Source: Thermoplasmata archaeon
GTDB taxonomy: Archaea; Thermoplasmatota; Thermoplasmata; Lutacidiplasmatales; UBA184
Assembly: GCA_022750195.1 (NCBI GenBank)
Contig: JAKIWE010000001.1
Location: 370,672 to 434,671, forward strand
Direction of reading: 5' to 3'
Length of the DNA: 64,000 nt
Below the pieces are notes generated by a model. It saw nothing but the letters and a program-made list of their open reading frames with translations. It was not told the DNA's origin and did no database searches. Position 1 is the first letter of the stretch. The number at the start of each line of letters is the position of its first letter. The translations under genes and the position numbers were made by a program. Below, in pieces: positions 9,782 to 17,175 of the stretch.

Positions 9782-9994
9782 CATCCTCTGCTACTCGCCA
9801 GCCTCAGCGGGTTCGACAACTATCCGTACGGCGGGAACGCCAACCAGACCGGGGAGTTCGTGGGCCTGGTATGGAGCCAGCTGTTCCCCGCCACGGATCC
9901 CGGGGTCGATCTCGGACTGAACCTCGTCACGGACCCGCTCGCCAACTCGGTGGTCCTCTGCGGAGGGAGCGTCCCGGGGACCTGGAGCTACTGA
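9782..9994 (+). pseudogene. C-terminal remnant of a secreted or surface protein
   Basis: In the same frame as the preceding giant gene, and after its stop, lies a 70-codon stretch reading SGFDNYPYGGNANQTGEFVG, then a GLVWSQLFPATDPGVDLGLN segment, and ending PGTWSY-stop. It has natural protein composition (Asn, Gly, Tyr, Thr), unlike the Arg/Pro-rich shadow frames around it. There is no start codon, signal sequence or N-terminal part. It looks like the tail of a lost extracellular protein. The rest of 9674-10049 holds no convincing gene, only a GC-rich hairpin near 9700. Confidence 0.4.
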
Positions 9995-10049
9995 CCGAGG
10001 GGAGCTCCCTTCCTCCGCGTGCGAAGGCGGACCGGCGAAAGCGAACCGC

Positions 10050-10577
10050 CTAGGCGAGTCCGGTCGGTCCGGCCGCCGCGCCCATGGGGGGTAGCCCGGG
10101 GAGCCCCCGCGGGACACCCAACGCGAGACGGTCGTACTCCACCGTGTGGCGGATTCCGCGTCGCTTCAGCAACTGGGAGACCTGCTCCGTGATCTGGACG
10201 ACCTCCTGGCACCGTGCCGGCTTCGAGAAGTAGAACTCCGGCCGGCCATCCCCCGGAATCGGAAATATCAGCCGCAGGCCGAAGGCATCTTGCCGGTTGT
10301 AGCCGCCCGGCTTGCGGTCCGCGCGCAGGTCGCGAAGGTTCTCTTCGAGCAGGACTTCGGGCATCAGCGGCTCGGATTCCTTGGTGAACGGGCGATTCAC
10401 CTCGACGACCTTCCGGTGGATGTCAGGATACACCCTCGTCAGGTCCTTGTACGAGCGTCGGCCCTCGAGCAGAATGTGGCCACTCCGGGCCTTGACGGGC
10501 GGGGTCACACTCTGATTCAGGGTCGGCGCGTATATTGTCGTTCCGCCCCCGTCGCCGTGGGCCGCGGGCTCGGACAT
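10050..10577 (-). CDS. Conserved-looking hypothetical protein, 175 residues
   Basis: No family is recognised. The soluble product has a central region with balanced composition (GHILLEGRRSYKDLTRVYPD and a FGLRLIFPIPGDGRPEFYF segment) that suggests a folded alpha/beta domain of about 110 residues. The last 25 residues are Gly/Pro/Ala-rich. ATG start. It is 18 bp downstream of a small membrane-protein gene on the same strand, so the two are probably co-transcribed. Confidence 0.6.
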   Translation of the reverse strand: MSEPAAHGDGGGTTIYAPTLNQSVTPPVKARSGHILLEGRRSYKDLTRVYPDIHRKVVEVNRPFTKESEPLMPEVLLEENLRDLRADRKPGGYNRQDAFGLRLIFPIPGDGRPEFYFSKPARCQEVVQITEQVSQLLKRRGIRHTVEYDRLALGVPRGLPGLPPMGAAAGPTGLA

Positions 10578-10595
10578 ATCGACCGGCCGCGCTCC

Positions 10596-11132
10596 CTACG
10601 GAGCTCCGGCGGCGACGTTCGGGAACAGCTCGAGGATCCCCGCGGCCGCCGCAGCCAGGGCCATCAGGATCGAAACGATCCGGGGGATCGCCAGGAGCGC
10701 GACGAGCTTGAACAGGCCGCCGACCGCCCCGAGCAGGAAGTACGCCAGCAGGAAGACGACCGCTGCACCCCCGACGACCACCCAGAGCGGCGTTCCGAGG
10801 GGGAGAAGGGCGTTCAAGGCGAAGCCCGCTGCCACGGCGGAGGCGAGACTGAGAAGCCCGATCCACGGCAGGTCACGGAGCGACTTGCCGACGAGCACGA
10901 CGCCCGCGAATCCGAGGATCCCAAGGTAGACGGCGGGGGTCTGGGCGTACACCGCGTCGTACACGGCGACGCTGAGGCCAGCGACCCCGACCAGCATCGA
11001 GACGATGTCGAGCACGACCGTGCCGACCGTCGACTTCGAGCGGCTACCCACCACCCACAGGAGGAAGACGAACGCCGAGGCGAACAGGGCCGCGGCGATC
11101 ACCACCGGTTCTGTGAGCATCGAGAACTGCAT
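10596..11132 (-). CDS. Small polytopic membrane protein, 178 residues
   Basis: The protein has about five to six hydrophobic segments (near residues 9-28, 37-60, 67-83, 90-112, 118-140 and 145-170) with very short loops and no recognised motif. The start is well supported: a strong Shine-Dalgarno GGAGGT lies 6 nt before the ATG. It heads a two-gene unit with the following soluble hypothetical gene. There is no hint of substrate; a transporter or membrane-stress protein is possible. Confidence 0.65.
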   Translation of the reverse strand: MQFSMLTEPVVIAAALFASAFVFLLWVVGSRSKSTVGTVVLDIVSMLVGVAGLSVAVYDAVYAQTPAVYLGILGFAGVVLVGKSLRDLPWIGLLSLASAVAAGFALNALLPLGTPLWVVVGGAAVVFLLAYFLLGAVGGLFKLVALLAIPRIVSILMALAAAAAGILELFPNVAAGAP

Positions 11133-11183
11133 GTTCCGACCTCCGCACCGTCACGGTCTTCCGTCGTGCGCTCCTGGGCTCGC

Positions 11184-11537
11184 TCACTCCGCGGTGACGC
11201 CCTCGGTCGGGGCGAGATGGTGCGTTCGGTTGTGCTCGGCCAACCGCTGGCCGTCGGTGAACGACGCCCCGCAGAACTGGCAGTTCAGCTTCGGCGTCGA
11301 CTCCGGTTCTCCCGCTGCATCGACCACGGCGAACTCGGGGTCCGGGGGCGGCGGGGGAGGTTCGGCTGTCGCCGGCTCGGCCGCCGGGAGTTCGACCGCC
11401 TTGGGGGGCGGCGTCGTCAGCGGCGAGGTCGCTGTCGTCTCAGCTGGGGCGCCCGTCGGGTGGGCGGTCTTCGTGTGCTCCACCAGGTCCGCGACGGACC
11501 CGAAGGAGGCACCGCATTGTGCGCAGCTCTCTGGCAT
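11184..11537 (-). CDS. Two-finger C2H2 zinc-finger protein
   Basis: The 117-residue product carries one classical C2H2 finger at each end: CAQCGASFGSVADLVEHTKT followed by AH near the N-terminus, and CQFCGASFTDGQRLAEHNRT followed by HH near the C-terminus. A Pro/Ala/Thr-rich linker of about 55 residues joins them. The start at 11537 is preferred over an upstream in-frame ATG because GGAGG sits 9 nt before it and the upstream codons are Arg-rich. Such fingers bind DNA, RNA or protein; the repeat pair suggests nucleic-acid binding. It has its own TATA-like box and lies 167 bp downstream of the formate dehydrogenase gene on the same strand. Confidence 0.8.
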   Translation of the reverse strand: MPESCAQCGASFGSVADLVEHTKTAHPTGAPAETTATSPLTTPPPKAVELPAAEPATAEPPPPPPDPEFAVVDAAGEPESTPKLNCQFCGASFTDGQRLAEHNRTHHLAPTEGVTAE

Positions 11538-11573
11538 CGGTTTCCGCCTCCACGACCGCCGCTCTGGGTTCAT

Positions 11574-11585
11574 CCTACATAATCC
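11574..11585 (-). promoter_or_regulatory. TATA-like box of the zinc-finger gene
   Basis: GGATTATGTAGG on the minus strand lies about 40 nt before the chosen start codon, leaving room for the GGAGG ribosome site in a short leader. Confidence 0.4.
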
Positions 11586-11704
11586 GATGTTCCTGCGAAA
11601 CCGACGAGGCAAGGACGTAACCTTGCCGGTCGAGCAGGGTGGGCCTCAAGCGCTCCGCGCTGCGAATCGTCTTCCCGCGCCGAGCCGGCGGGCGCCGACT
11701 CGAT

Positions 11705-12757
11705 CTACGTGTAGGCGTAGCTGTAGCTGGGACTTACGATCTTGCCGCCTTCGGCGATCAGGTACTCTCGCTCGATCGGCCGGCCGTCGAAGAAGGCCGC
11801 CAAGCACTCCTTGACGCCGTTCGCGTACCGCCGTTGCGCCTCAAGGGTCGTGCCGGAGACGTGGGGCGTCATCGCGTGGTGAGGCATCGTCCGCCACGGA
11901 TGGTCCGGCGTCGCCGGTTGGGGGTACCAGACGTCGCCCGCGTAGCCGGCGAGGTGGCCGTCCTTCAACACGTCGACGAGCGCCTGCGTATCCACGATGC
12001 GCCCGCGGGCGGTGTTGACGAGGTAGGCTCCCTTCTTCATCCGCCGCAAACGCTCGAGGTTGAACAGTCGTTCGGTCGCCGGCGTGAGGGGAGCGTTGAT
12101 GCTGATGACATCGCACTCGGGCACTAAGGTATCCAGGGGGAGGAAACGGGCTCCGAGTACCTGCTCCTCGGCCGCGCTCAGTCGGCGGTTGTCGTAGTAG
12201 AACATCCGCACGTCGAACGGCTTAAGCCGCGCCGCCACGCGCTGGCCGATCCGTCCCATGCCGACGATCCCGACCGTTTTGTCCTCGAGGTCGTGGGAGC
12301 GCGCGGCGAGCGGGCCGATGTTCCAGCCACCGTGCACGACGTCCTCGTAGCTCGGCATGTAGTTGCGCACGAGCGCCAGCACCTGCATCACGACGTGCTC
12401 GGCGACGCTCACCACGTTGCTGCCGGTGATCTCGGCAACCGTGATCCGCCGCTCGGCAGCGGCGGCGAGGTCAAAGTGGTCGGAGCCGACCCCTGCGGTC
12501 AACAGGAGGCGGAGCTCCGGCGACATCTGGATCCGTTCCCGCGTCATGTACGCGGGCCAGAACGGCGTCGCGACGAGGACGTGCGTCGTGGGGAGGTGAC
12601 GCTCGAGCTCTGCCCCCGTGTCGGTGATCGAGACGAGTTCGTGACCCTGGGACTCGATGAACTTGCGGAGGCCCAAGGCGTTCTCAGCACATCCCAGTAG
12701 CTCCGGGTTCTCTTTCGCCGCAGGTCCACCAGGGTACAGCACCATCACGACCTTCAT
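11705..12757 (-). CDS. NAD-dependent formate dehydrogenase (D-2-hydroxyacid dehydrogenase fold)
   Basis: The 350-residue enzyme should oxidise formate to CO2 with reduction of NAD, in the cytoplasm, without metals. It tracks the bacterial and plant FDH family closely, not just the wider phosphoglycerate dehydrogenase family. Seen are the FDH-specific TPFWPAY segment (64-70), NVVSVAEHVVM with Asn114, the Rossmann motif GMGRIG (166-171), Asp189 favouring NAD over NADP, Arg251, Gln280 in DVWYPQPA, and the HPWRTMP stretch with His299-Val-Ser301. The start at 12757 follows AAGGA by 7 nt; the longer upstream extension has no family support. Compared with Pseudomonas FDH it lacks the long N-terminal insert. 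This enzyme class is rare in archaea, so acquisition from bacteria is likely (inference). Confidence 0.9.
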   Translation of the reverse strand: MKVVMVLYPGGPAAKENPELLGCAENALGLRKFIESQGHELVSITDTGAELERHLPTTHVLVATPFWPAYMTRERIQMSPELRLLLTAGVGSDHFDLAAAAERRITVAEITGSNVVSVAEHVVMQVLALVRNYMPSYEDVVHGGWNIGPLAARSHDLEDKTVGIVGMGRIGQRVAARLKPFDVRMFYYDNRRLSAAEEQVLGARFLPLDTLVPECDVISINAPLTPATERLFNLERLRRMKKGAYLVNTARGRIVDTQALVDVLKDGHLAGYAGDVWYPQPATPDHPWRTMPHHAMTPHVSGTTLEAQRRYANGVKECLAAFFDGRPIEREYLIAEGGKIVSPSYSYAYT

Positions 12758-12964
12758 TGTCGATTCCTTTAGTTCAGCCGGGTTCGAACGCAGCTTCGCC
12801 GCTGCGACGCCTCGAACACCGCTCGGTCGGGGCATGACGTTCGAGATAAAAACTCGCGGCTCTTCGACACCGGGCTCCCCTACCGCACCGGGGGTGTTGT
12901 CTCCCGTGGCTCCACCCGCGTGGACGAAAGCCTGAGATACACCACCCCCTAACGGCGCCCGGGC

Positions 12965-13069
12965 GCTCCCGTAGTCTAGTGGTCAAGGATAGGGGCCTCT
13001 CGAGCCCCTGACGCGGGTTCAAAGTCGACCGGCGGACCGCGCCGGTCGAGGAGACTCCCGCCGGGAGCA
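12965..13069 (+). tRNA. tRNA-Glu (anticodon CTC) with an intron in the T-loop
   Basis: The acceptor arms GCTCCCG (12965-12971) and CGGGAGC (13062-13068) pair perfectly, with discriminator A at 13069 and no full encoded CCA. The anticodon arm is GGGGC-CTCTCGA-GCCCC, giving anticodon CTC. The T-stem GCGGG (13013-13017) pairs with CCCGC (13057-13061), but the T-loop between them is 39 nt long. Removing 13024-13055 leaves a normal 7-nt loop TTCAAAT and a 73-nt mature tRNA. The gene lies between the divergent formate dehydrogenase and dtdA genes. Confidence 0.9.
13024..13055 (+). other. Predicted 32-nt tRNA intron at position 59/60
   Basis: The insert forms a 10-bp hairpin (13025-13034 with 13040-13049). 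The flanks fit a bulge-helix-bulge substrate. A four-pair central helix joins 13018-13021 and 13050-13053 with one U-G and one A-G mismatch, and 3-nt bulges AAG and ACT lie on opposite strands. Cutting after the second bulge base, as EndA does, gives exactly a 7-nt T-loop. The mismatch makes this a relaxed motif. Confidence 0.8.
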
Positions 13070-13130
13070 CCTACCTACTGCTGGCGCCGAGCGACGGTGC
13101 CATTTAGACTTCCCGAGCGTCCGTGGCTCT

Positions 13131-13961
13131 GTGGCGAAGCTAGGGTACCTCGTGGTACTTTCCGAGGCCGATCCGGTGGCCCGGGCCGTCGAATCCCGGC
13201 TCGGCCCGCGCCCGTCGCTCGGGATGGCGATCGACGGCGTGGCGTTGCGAGAGCTCGGCGCGCACGCGGCAACCCTCCGCCGAGGTCCGCTTCACATCCA
13301 CGACGACGAGCTCGACCAGCGGATTCTGCCCGAGACTCGTTCCGGACTGACCCTGATCTTTCCGTCGATCCACGAGAGCGCCGCCGGGCAGCGTGCGCTG
13401 ACGGTTCACCCGATCGGCAATCCCACGCAGACCGCGGAGGTCGGTGGTCGACCCGGCAGCTTGGTCCCCTCGTCACCCCGGCTGATGGCCGCCATGCTCC
13501 GACGTCTGGCCGAAGGCGGCCTACGACTCGGGTGGTCTGCCACGTACGAGGCGACCCATCATGGGCCGTTCCTCACGACGCCGGCGTTCTTCGCCGAGAT
13601 CGGCGCTGGTGGGATCGATCCGGCCCCGGCCGAGACGGTCGAGCTGTTGGCGGAGAGTCTACGCGATCTCGCGGAGGACCCCTCGGACCGCGTCGCGGTC
13701 GGCGTAGGAGGCGGCCACTACGCTCCTCACTTCACAGGACTCGCCCTCGAGCGACGCGTGGCGTTCGGCCACCTATTTTCCCGCCACGTTCTGGAGGACG
13801 TAGAACGGCCGACGATCCGCTCGGCGTTGGAGGAGACCGCCGGCGTGGAAGGGATCGTCTACGCCCGCGCGGCGGACGCCCAACCCAAGTGGCTGGAGGC
13901 AGCGTCGAGGATTCGAGATTCGGAGCTCAAGCCGAGGACAACGGTCACTCGGTCGTCGTAG
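13131..13961 (+). CDS. dtdA: D-aminoacyl-tRNA deacylase, archaeal DTD2 type
   Basis: This 276-residue enzyme hydrolyses D-amino acids wrongly attached to tRNA, and belongs to the archaeal/plant DTD2 (GEK1) family. Family signatures are present in order: FPSIHESAAG (77-86), HPIGN (93-97), ATYEATHHGP (137-146) and GVGGGHYAPH (191-200). The length is normal. The start is GTG 13131; the first residues KLGYLVVLSEAD match the usual beta strand. It follows the tRNA-Glu gene by 61 bp. Its 3' end overlaps the convergent ribbon-helix-helix gene by 17 bp. Confidence 0.92.
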   Translation: MAKLGYLVVLSEADPVARAVESRLGPRPSLGMAIDGVALRELGAHAATLRRGPLHIHDDELDQRILPETRSGLTLIFPSIHESAAGQRALTVHPIGNPTQTAEVGGRPGSLVPSSPRLMAAMLRRLAEGGLRLGWSATYEATHHGPFLTTPAFFAEIGAGGIDPAPAETVELLAESLRDLAEDPSDRVAVGVGGGHYAPHFTGLALERRVAFGHLFSRHVLEDVERPTIRSALEETAGVEGIVYARAADAQPKWLEAASRIRDSELKPRTTVTRSS

Positions 13962-14220
13962 CGTTGGTCCCGCGACGGGGGCCCGGCTTTTGGAACATGA
14001 TCGCGCCGCTGCGGTAGACCGCCTTGCCGAGCCGCATGTTCTGGACCGAGGCGACATGCGGGGCTTTCTCGGCGAGCATCATCGATTCGATGATCTGCCG
14101 GAACAGCGCGCTCTGATTGATCTCCGGGTGGCGGGAGAGGAAGGCGTTCTCCTCCGGGGTGATCGTGATGTTCTTGCGCTGCATCCCCTGATTCCGTACG
14201 CCACGGCGACCGGATGGCAT
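13945..14220 (-). CDS. Small ribbon-helix-helix-like DNA-binding protein
   Basis: The 91-residue product has a short basic lead followed by a beta strand (KNITIT), a helix (PEENAFLSRHP) and a second helix (NQSALFRQIIESMM), the layout of a ribbon-helix-helix domain as in antitoxins and CopG-type repressors. The rest is basic. Two starts are possible. ATG 14220 is chosen because a TATA-like element lies 25-33 nt upstream, fitting a leaderless mRNA; ATG 14184 would give 79 residues. No toxin partner is next to it. The inverted repeat over its promoter suggests autoregulation (inference). Confidence 0.65.
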   Translation of the reverse strand: MPSGRRGVRNQGMQRKNITITPEENAFLSRHPEINQSALFRQIIESMMLAEKAPHVASVQNMRLGKAVYRSGAIMFQKPGPRRGTNATTTE

Positions 14221-14239
14221 GGGCCGACCCACCCCGGTC

Positions 14240-14278
14240 GGCGTATTAATACATATCCCATCGCCGGCAATATACGCC
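14240..14278. promoter_or_regulatory. TATA-like element inside an inverted repeat
   Basis: GGCGTAT (14240-14246) and ATACGCC (14272-14278) form an exact 7-bp inverted repeat with arms 32 bp apart. The minus-strand TATA-like ATGTATTAAT (about 14245-14254) overlaps the left arm. This is a plausible operator for the ribbon-helix-helix gene that starts at 14220. Confidence 0.4.
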
Positions 14279-14362
14279 ACGCCTGTCGGCGTCGGGCGGC
14301 GTCGACCGACCGTCCGGGGCCGCCGGACCGTCGTCCGAGACCCGTGCGATCCGTTCGAGAGT

Positions 14363-15637
14363 TCAGGGTCGGGACGGGGGAGGGCCCGCCCAGGCGACGG
14401 CGGCGCGTCTCCGGTCGAGGCCCGCGTGGACGGCCGCCCTGAGGTCGCGCGCCGTGACGGCCCGGAGGGTTTCGGGCCAGGACAGGTAGAACGATTCGTC
14501 GAGACCGAAGTACGCGAGGTCGACCGCCAGGTCGTGAGCGCCGGCGGTCGTCTCCAGCTCGAGCGGCAGGGAGCCGATGACACTGTTGCGGATCCGGTCG
14601 AGCTCGTCGGTTGGAACGAGGTCGGAGCCGATCTTGGTGACCTCCCGGTCGATGAGGTCGATCACTTTCGTGAGGCGTTCCGGGCCCGTGCCCGCCTGCG
14701 CCCACCAGTACCCTCCCGAGCGCATCGTCGCGAGCGCGCTCGAGGCGTGGTAGGCTAGTCCGTGCCTCTCGCGTACGCGCTGGAACAAGCGGGAGAGCGA
14801 CCGGCCCCCGAGGACCTCGTTCGCGAGGTGGAGCGCCGGGTACTCCGGTGCCGACCGGGGGAGCGAAGGGCCCCCGAGCCGAACCTGGACTTCGGTGCGA
14901 CCCGGGAGGGGCACCTCGACGATGTCGGACGGGGGCCGAGGAGCCGGCCACTTCGGACTGTCGGCTAGTCCGACGCTCTGGTCGAGGAAACCGAACTGTC
15001 GCTCGGCGCGCGAGAGTATTTCGGAGAGCGGGCGCTCGGTCGTCACGATCAGCAGGCCGCCGTGGGTCAGCCAGCGACGGGCGTGGAAACGCCGGAGCTG
15101 CTCACCAGTGACCGACTTCACGGAAGCGGCGTCGCCCACCCCCGTCTCTCGGTACGGGTGGCCGCTCGGATAGATCGCCCGGAGGAGCTCGCGACCCACG
15201 CGGCTCTCCGGTTGGCTCTGCTCGCGCAACTGCCGCTCGAGGAATTGGCGCTTGGTCCGGGCGATGTCCGCCGGGGCGAATCGCGGAGAGGCGAGCGTCT
15301 CGACCAGCAGGTCGAAGAGCACCGGAAAACTGCTCGAAGGGCCCCAGATCTCGAGCTCGCTGGATTCGACGTCACAATCCGCGGAGAGGTGCGCCCCGTG
15401 CCGATCTAACAGCTGGGCCAGGGAGATCCGGTCCCTCCGCCGAGTACCGCTGGTCAGCAATCGGCTGGTGAGCAGCGCCAGTCCCTCTCCTCCCCGAGGG
15501 TCCTCCGACCAGCCAGCGGGGGCGACGAACGTCGCCGCGAAACTGTGGGTCGACGGTGGAGGCGGTTGCCGAACTACCGTGAGCCCCGACCCGGTGACGG
15601 CTCGCTCGACCCGTCGGGGGTCGTCCGACTCAGGCAC
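14363..15637 (-). CDS. M16 family peptidase-like protein, non-catalytic subunit
   Basis: This 424-residue protein has the insulinase (M16) fold, with two related halves and the family features GVGDAASVKSVTGEQLRRF and a C-terminal half starting near residue 220. The zinc motif HxxEH is absent: the matching segment reads GEGLALLTSRLLTSGT. It therefore fits the inactive partner of bacterial-type M16B heterodimers. Its ATG overlaps the end of the active-subunit gene by 8 bp, so the two are translationally coupled. Likely a soluble peptide-degrading complex. Confidence 0.85.
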   Translation of the reverse strand: MPESDDPRRVERAVTGSGLTVVRQPPPPSTHSFAATFVAPAGWSEDPRGGEGLALLTSRLLTSGTRRRDRISLAQLLDRHGAHLSADCDVESSELEIWGPSSSFPVLFDLLVETLASPRFAPADIARTKRQFLERQLREQSQPESRVGRELLRAIYPSGHPYRETGVGDAASVKSVTGEQLRRFHARRWLTHGGLLIVTTERPLSEILSRAERQFGFLDQSVGLADSPKWPAPRPPSDIVEVPLPGRTEVQVRLGGPSLPRSAPEYPALHLANEVLGGRSLSRLFQRVRERHGLAYHASSALATMRSGGYWWAQAGTGPERLTKVIDLIDREVTKIGSDLVPTDELDRIRNSVIGSLPLELETTAGAHDLAVDLAYFGLDESFYLSWPETLRAVTARDLRAAVHAGLDRRRAAVAWAGPPPSRP

Positions 15638-16949
15638 GGGACGCCCCCTCGGACGGTTCGTAGACGACCGAATTTCGGCGTTCCGGGAGGAAGATCTCCT
15701 GGGCCGTCCGTTGGATCTCCGCCGAACTCACGGCCAGCATGGCGCGGAGCAGTCGGTCCTCGAATCGAGGGGGGCCCACGGTCGAAAAGAATCCCAAACG
15801 GAAGCCGACGACGGTCGCCCCTTCGTACGAGAGAGACGCGCCGCGGAGGAGTTTCGCTCGCGCCTCGCGCAGCTCCGCGGCCGTCGGCCCGTGCTGGGCA
15901 AGTCGGTCGACCTCCTCGAGCAAGGCGGTCTCGACACGCTCCGCGGGCACCCCGCGCACGGCCTGCGCGCTCACCAGGAAAAGGCCGGGGTGAGCTTTCG
16001 GTCGGTACTCCGAATTCGCGCGGACGGCGAGACCGGGCTCGACCAGCCGTCGATAGAGTCGAGAAGCGGGATGTTCCGCCCCGCGACCGAATCCGAAGCC
16101 ACCCGAGAACAGGCGCGAAGCCCCACCGAGCAGCACGTCGATCACGAGCGCCGCCGGGGTAGCTGCGTCGGACCAGGCAGGAGCCCGCCAGCCGACGGCG
16201 ACGAGCGGCGTAGTGCCCGGGCCGCGAAGGAGCGCGCGCCGCTCTCCTCGCTGGTTCGGCTCGACCTCGAGTACCGTCGGGCTTTCCCCCGACAACGGAA
16301 GGCGTCCGAACCGAGCACGGATCGTTGCACGGGTCGAAGGCGGGTCGAAAGCTCCGCTGACGACCAGGGTCGCGTTGCGCGTCCCATAGAATCGGTGATA
16401 GTACTCGGCGAGCATCGCGGGTGTCATGGCACGAATATCCTCCGGGCGCCCGAGGGGGTCCCAGCGGTACGGGTGTTGGCGGTACGCGAGCTTGAACAGC
16501 TCCTCCTCGGCGAGGAACTCCGGCCAGTTCTCGTTGCCCTCGCGCTCCGACAGGATGACCACTCGCTCGCGCTCGACCTCCTCGTCGGTGAGGAAGGCCC
16601 TCGTCATCCGGTCCGACTCGATGTCGAGCGGCAGGTCGAGATGGGCCTTCAGGACCGTCGTGAAGTACGCCGTGAAATCGTACTCCGTGAAGGCGTTCAG
16701 CGTACCGCCGACCTCGGTGACCAGGCGGTCGATCGCTCCCTTGCGGTACTTGGGTGAGCCCTCGAACAGCATGTGCTCGACCCAGTGGGAAGCCCCGGTG
16801 ATTCCCGGCCACTCGTTCTTCGAGCCGACGTTGTACCAGACCCAGACGCTGGCCGTCGGGCTCGCAGGTTCCGGCGCCAGCACTACGTTCAGCCCGTTGC
16901 GGAGCCGAAAACGTTCGGTGGGAGGCGCGAACGCGCTGACGCGGGGCAC
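15630..16949 (-). CDS. M16 family zinc metalloprotease, catalytic subunit
   Basis: This 439-residue protein contains the inverted zinc motif HWVEHMLFEGS with His55, Glu58 and His59, and a downstream ERERVVILSERE helix holding the expected third ligand. Both M16 halves are present. No signal peptide is seen, so it is probably cytoplasmic. The start GTG 16949 lies 22 nt from a TTATAAA box, which fits leaderless translation. It is first in a two-gene operon with the inactive partner. M16B pairs are mainly bacterial, so lateral gain is possible. Confidence 0.92.
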   Translation of the reverse strand: MPRVSAFAPPTERFRLRNGLNVVLAPEPASPTASVWVWYNVGSKNEWPGITGASHWVEHMLFEGSPKYRKGAIDRLVTEVGGTLNAFTEYDFTAYFTTVLKAHLDLPLDIESDRMTRAFLTDEEVERERVVILSEREGNENWPEFLAEEELFKLAYRQHPYRWDPLGRPEDIRAMTPAMLAEYYHRFYGTRNATLVVSGAFDPPSTRATIRARFGRLPLSGESPTVLEVEPNQRGERRALLRGPGTTPLVAVGWRAPAWSDAATPAALVIDVLLGGASRLFSGGFGFGRGAEHPASRLYRRLVEPGLAVRANSEYRPKAHPGLFLVSAQAVRGVPAERVETALLEEVDRLAQHGPTAAELREARAKLLRGASLSYEGATVVGFRLGFFSTVGPPRFEDRLLRAMLAVSSAEIQRTAQEIFLPERRNSVVYEPSEGASRA

Positions 16950-16970
16950 CCCGAGGCCGAGGTCGCCGTG

Positions 16971-16977
16971 TTTATAA
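16971..16977 (-). promoter_or_regulatory. TATA box of the M16 protease operon
   Basis: TTATAAA on the minus strand lies 22-28 nt before the GTG start of the catalytic subunit, the spacing expected for a leaderless archaeal transcript. Confidence 0.6.
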
Positions 16978-17175
16978 CAATCAGTTCGGCGCGGACTCGG
17001 TCACACCGATCGCCCCTGAGGTTCCATCCATGCCTTCCGCGCGCCCGTCCGGGCCTATCGACCCCTCTCCGGGATTCCGGCCCCGTGGGAGGACGGTTTC
17101 CATGGCCCTGAGCCCTCCCTCCCCGGCGACCGGTCGGGGGGAAGGGTTATCGCGCCGCCCCCGGCATTCTGACCC

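Noticed and set aside
11705..12757. Annotation as phosphoglycerate dehydrogenase or glyoxylate reductase
   Set aside because: The PFWPAY, QPA and HPWRTMP motifs and the His-X-Ser pair are specific to formate dehydrogenase.
14363..15637. A second active M16 protease
   Set aside because: The HxxEH zinc motif is missing, so it is better read as the inactive partner subunit.
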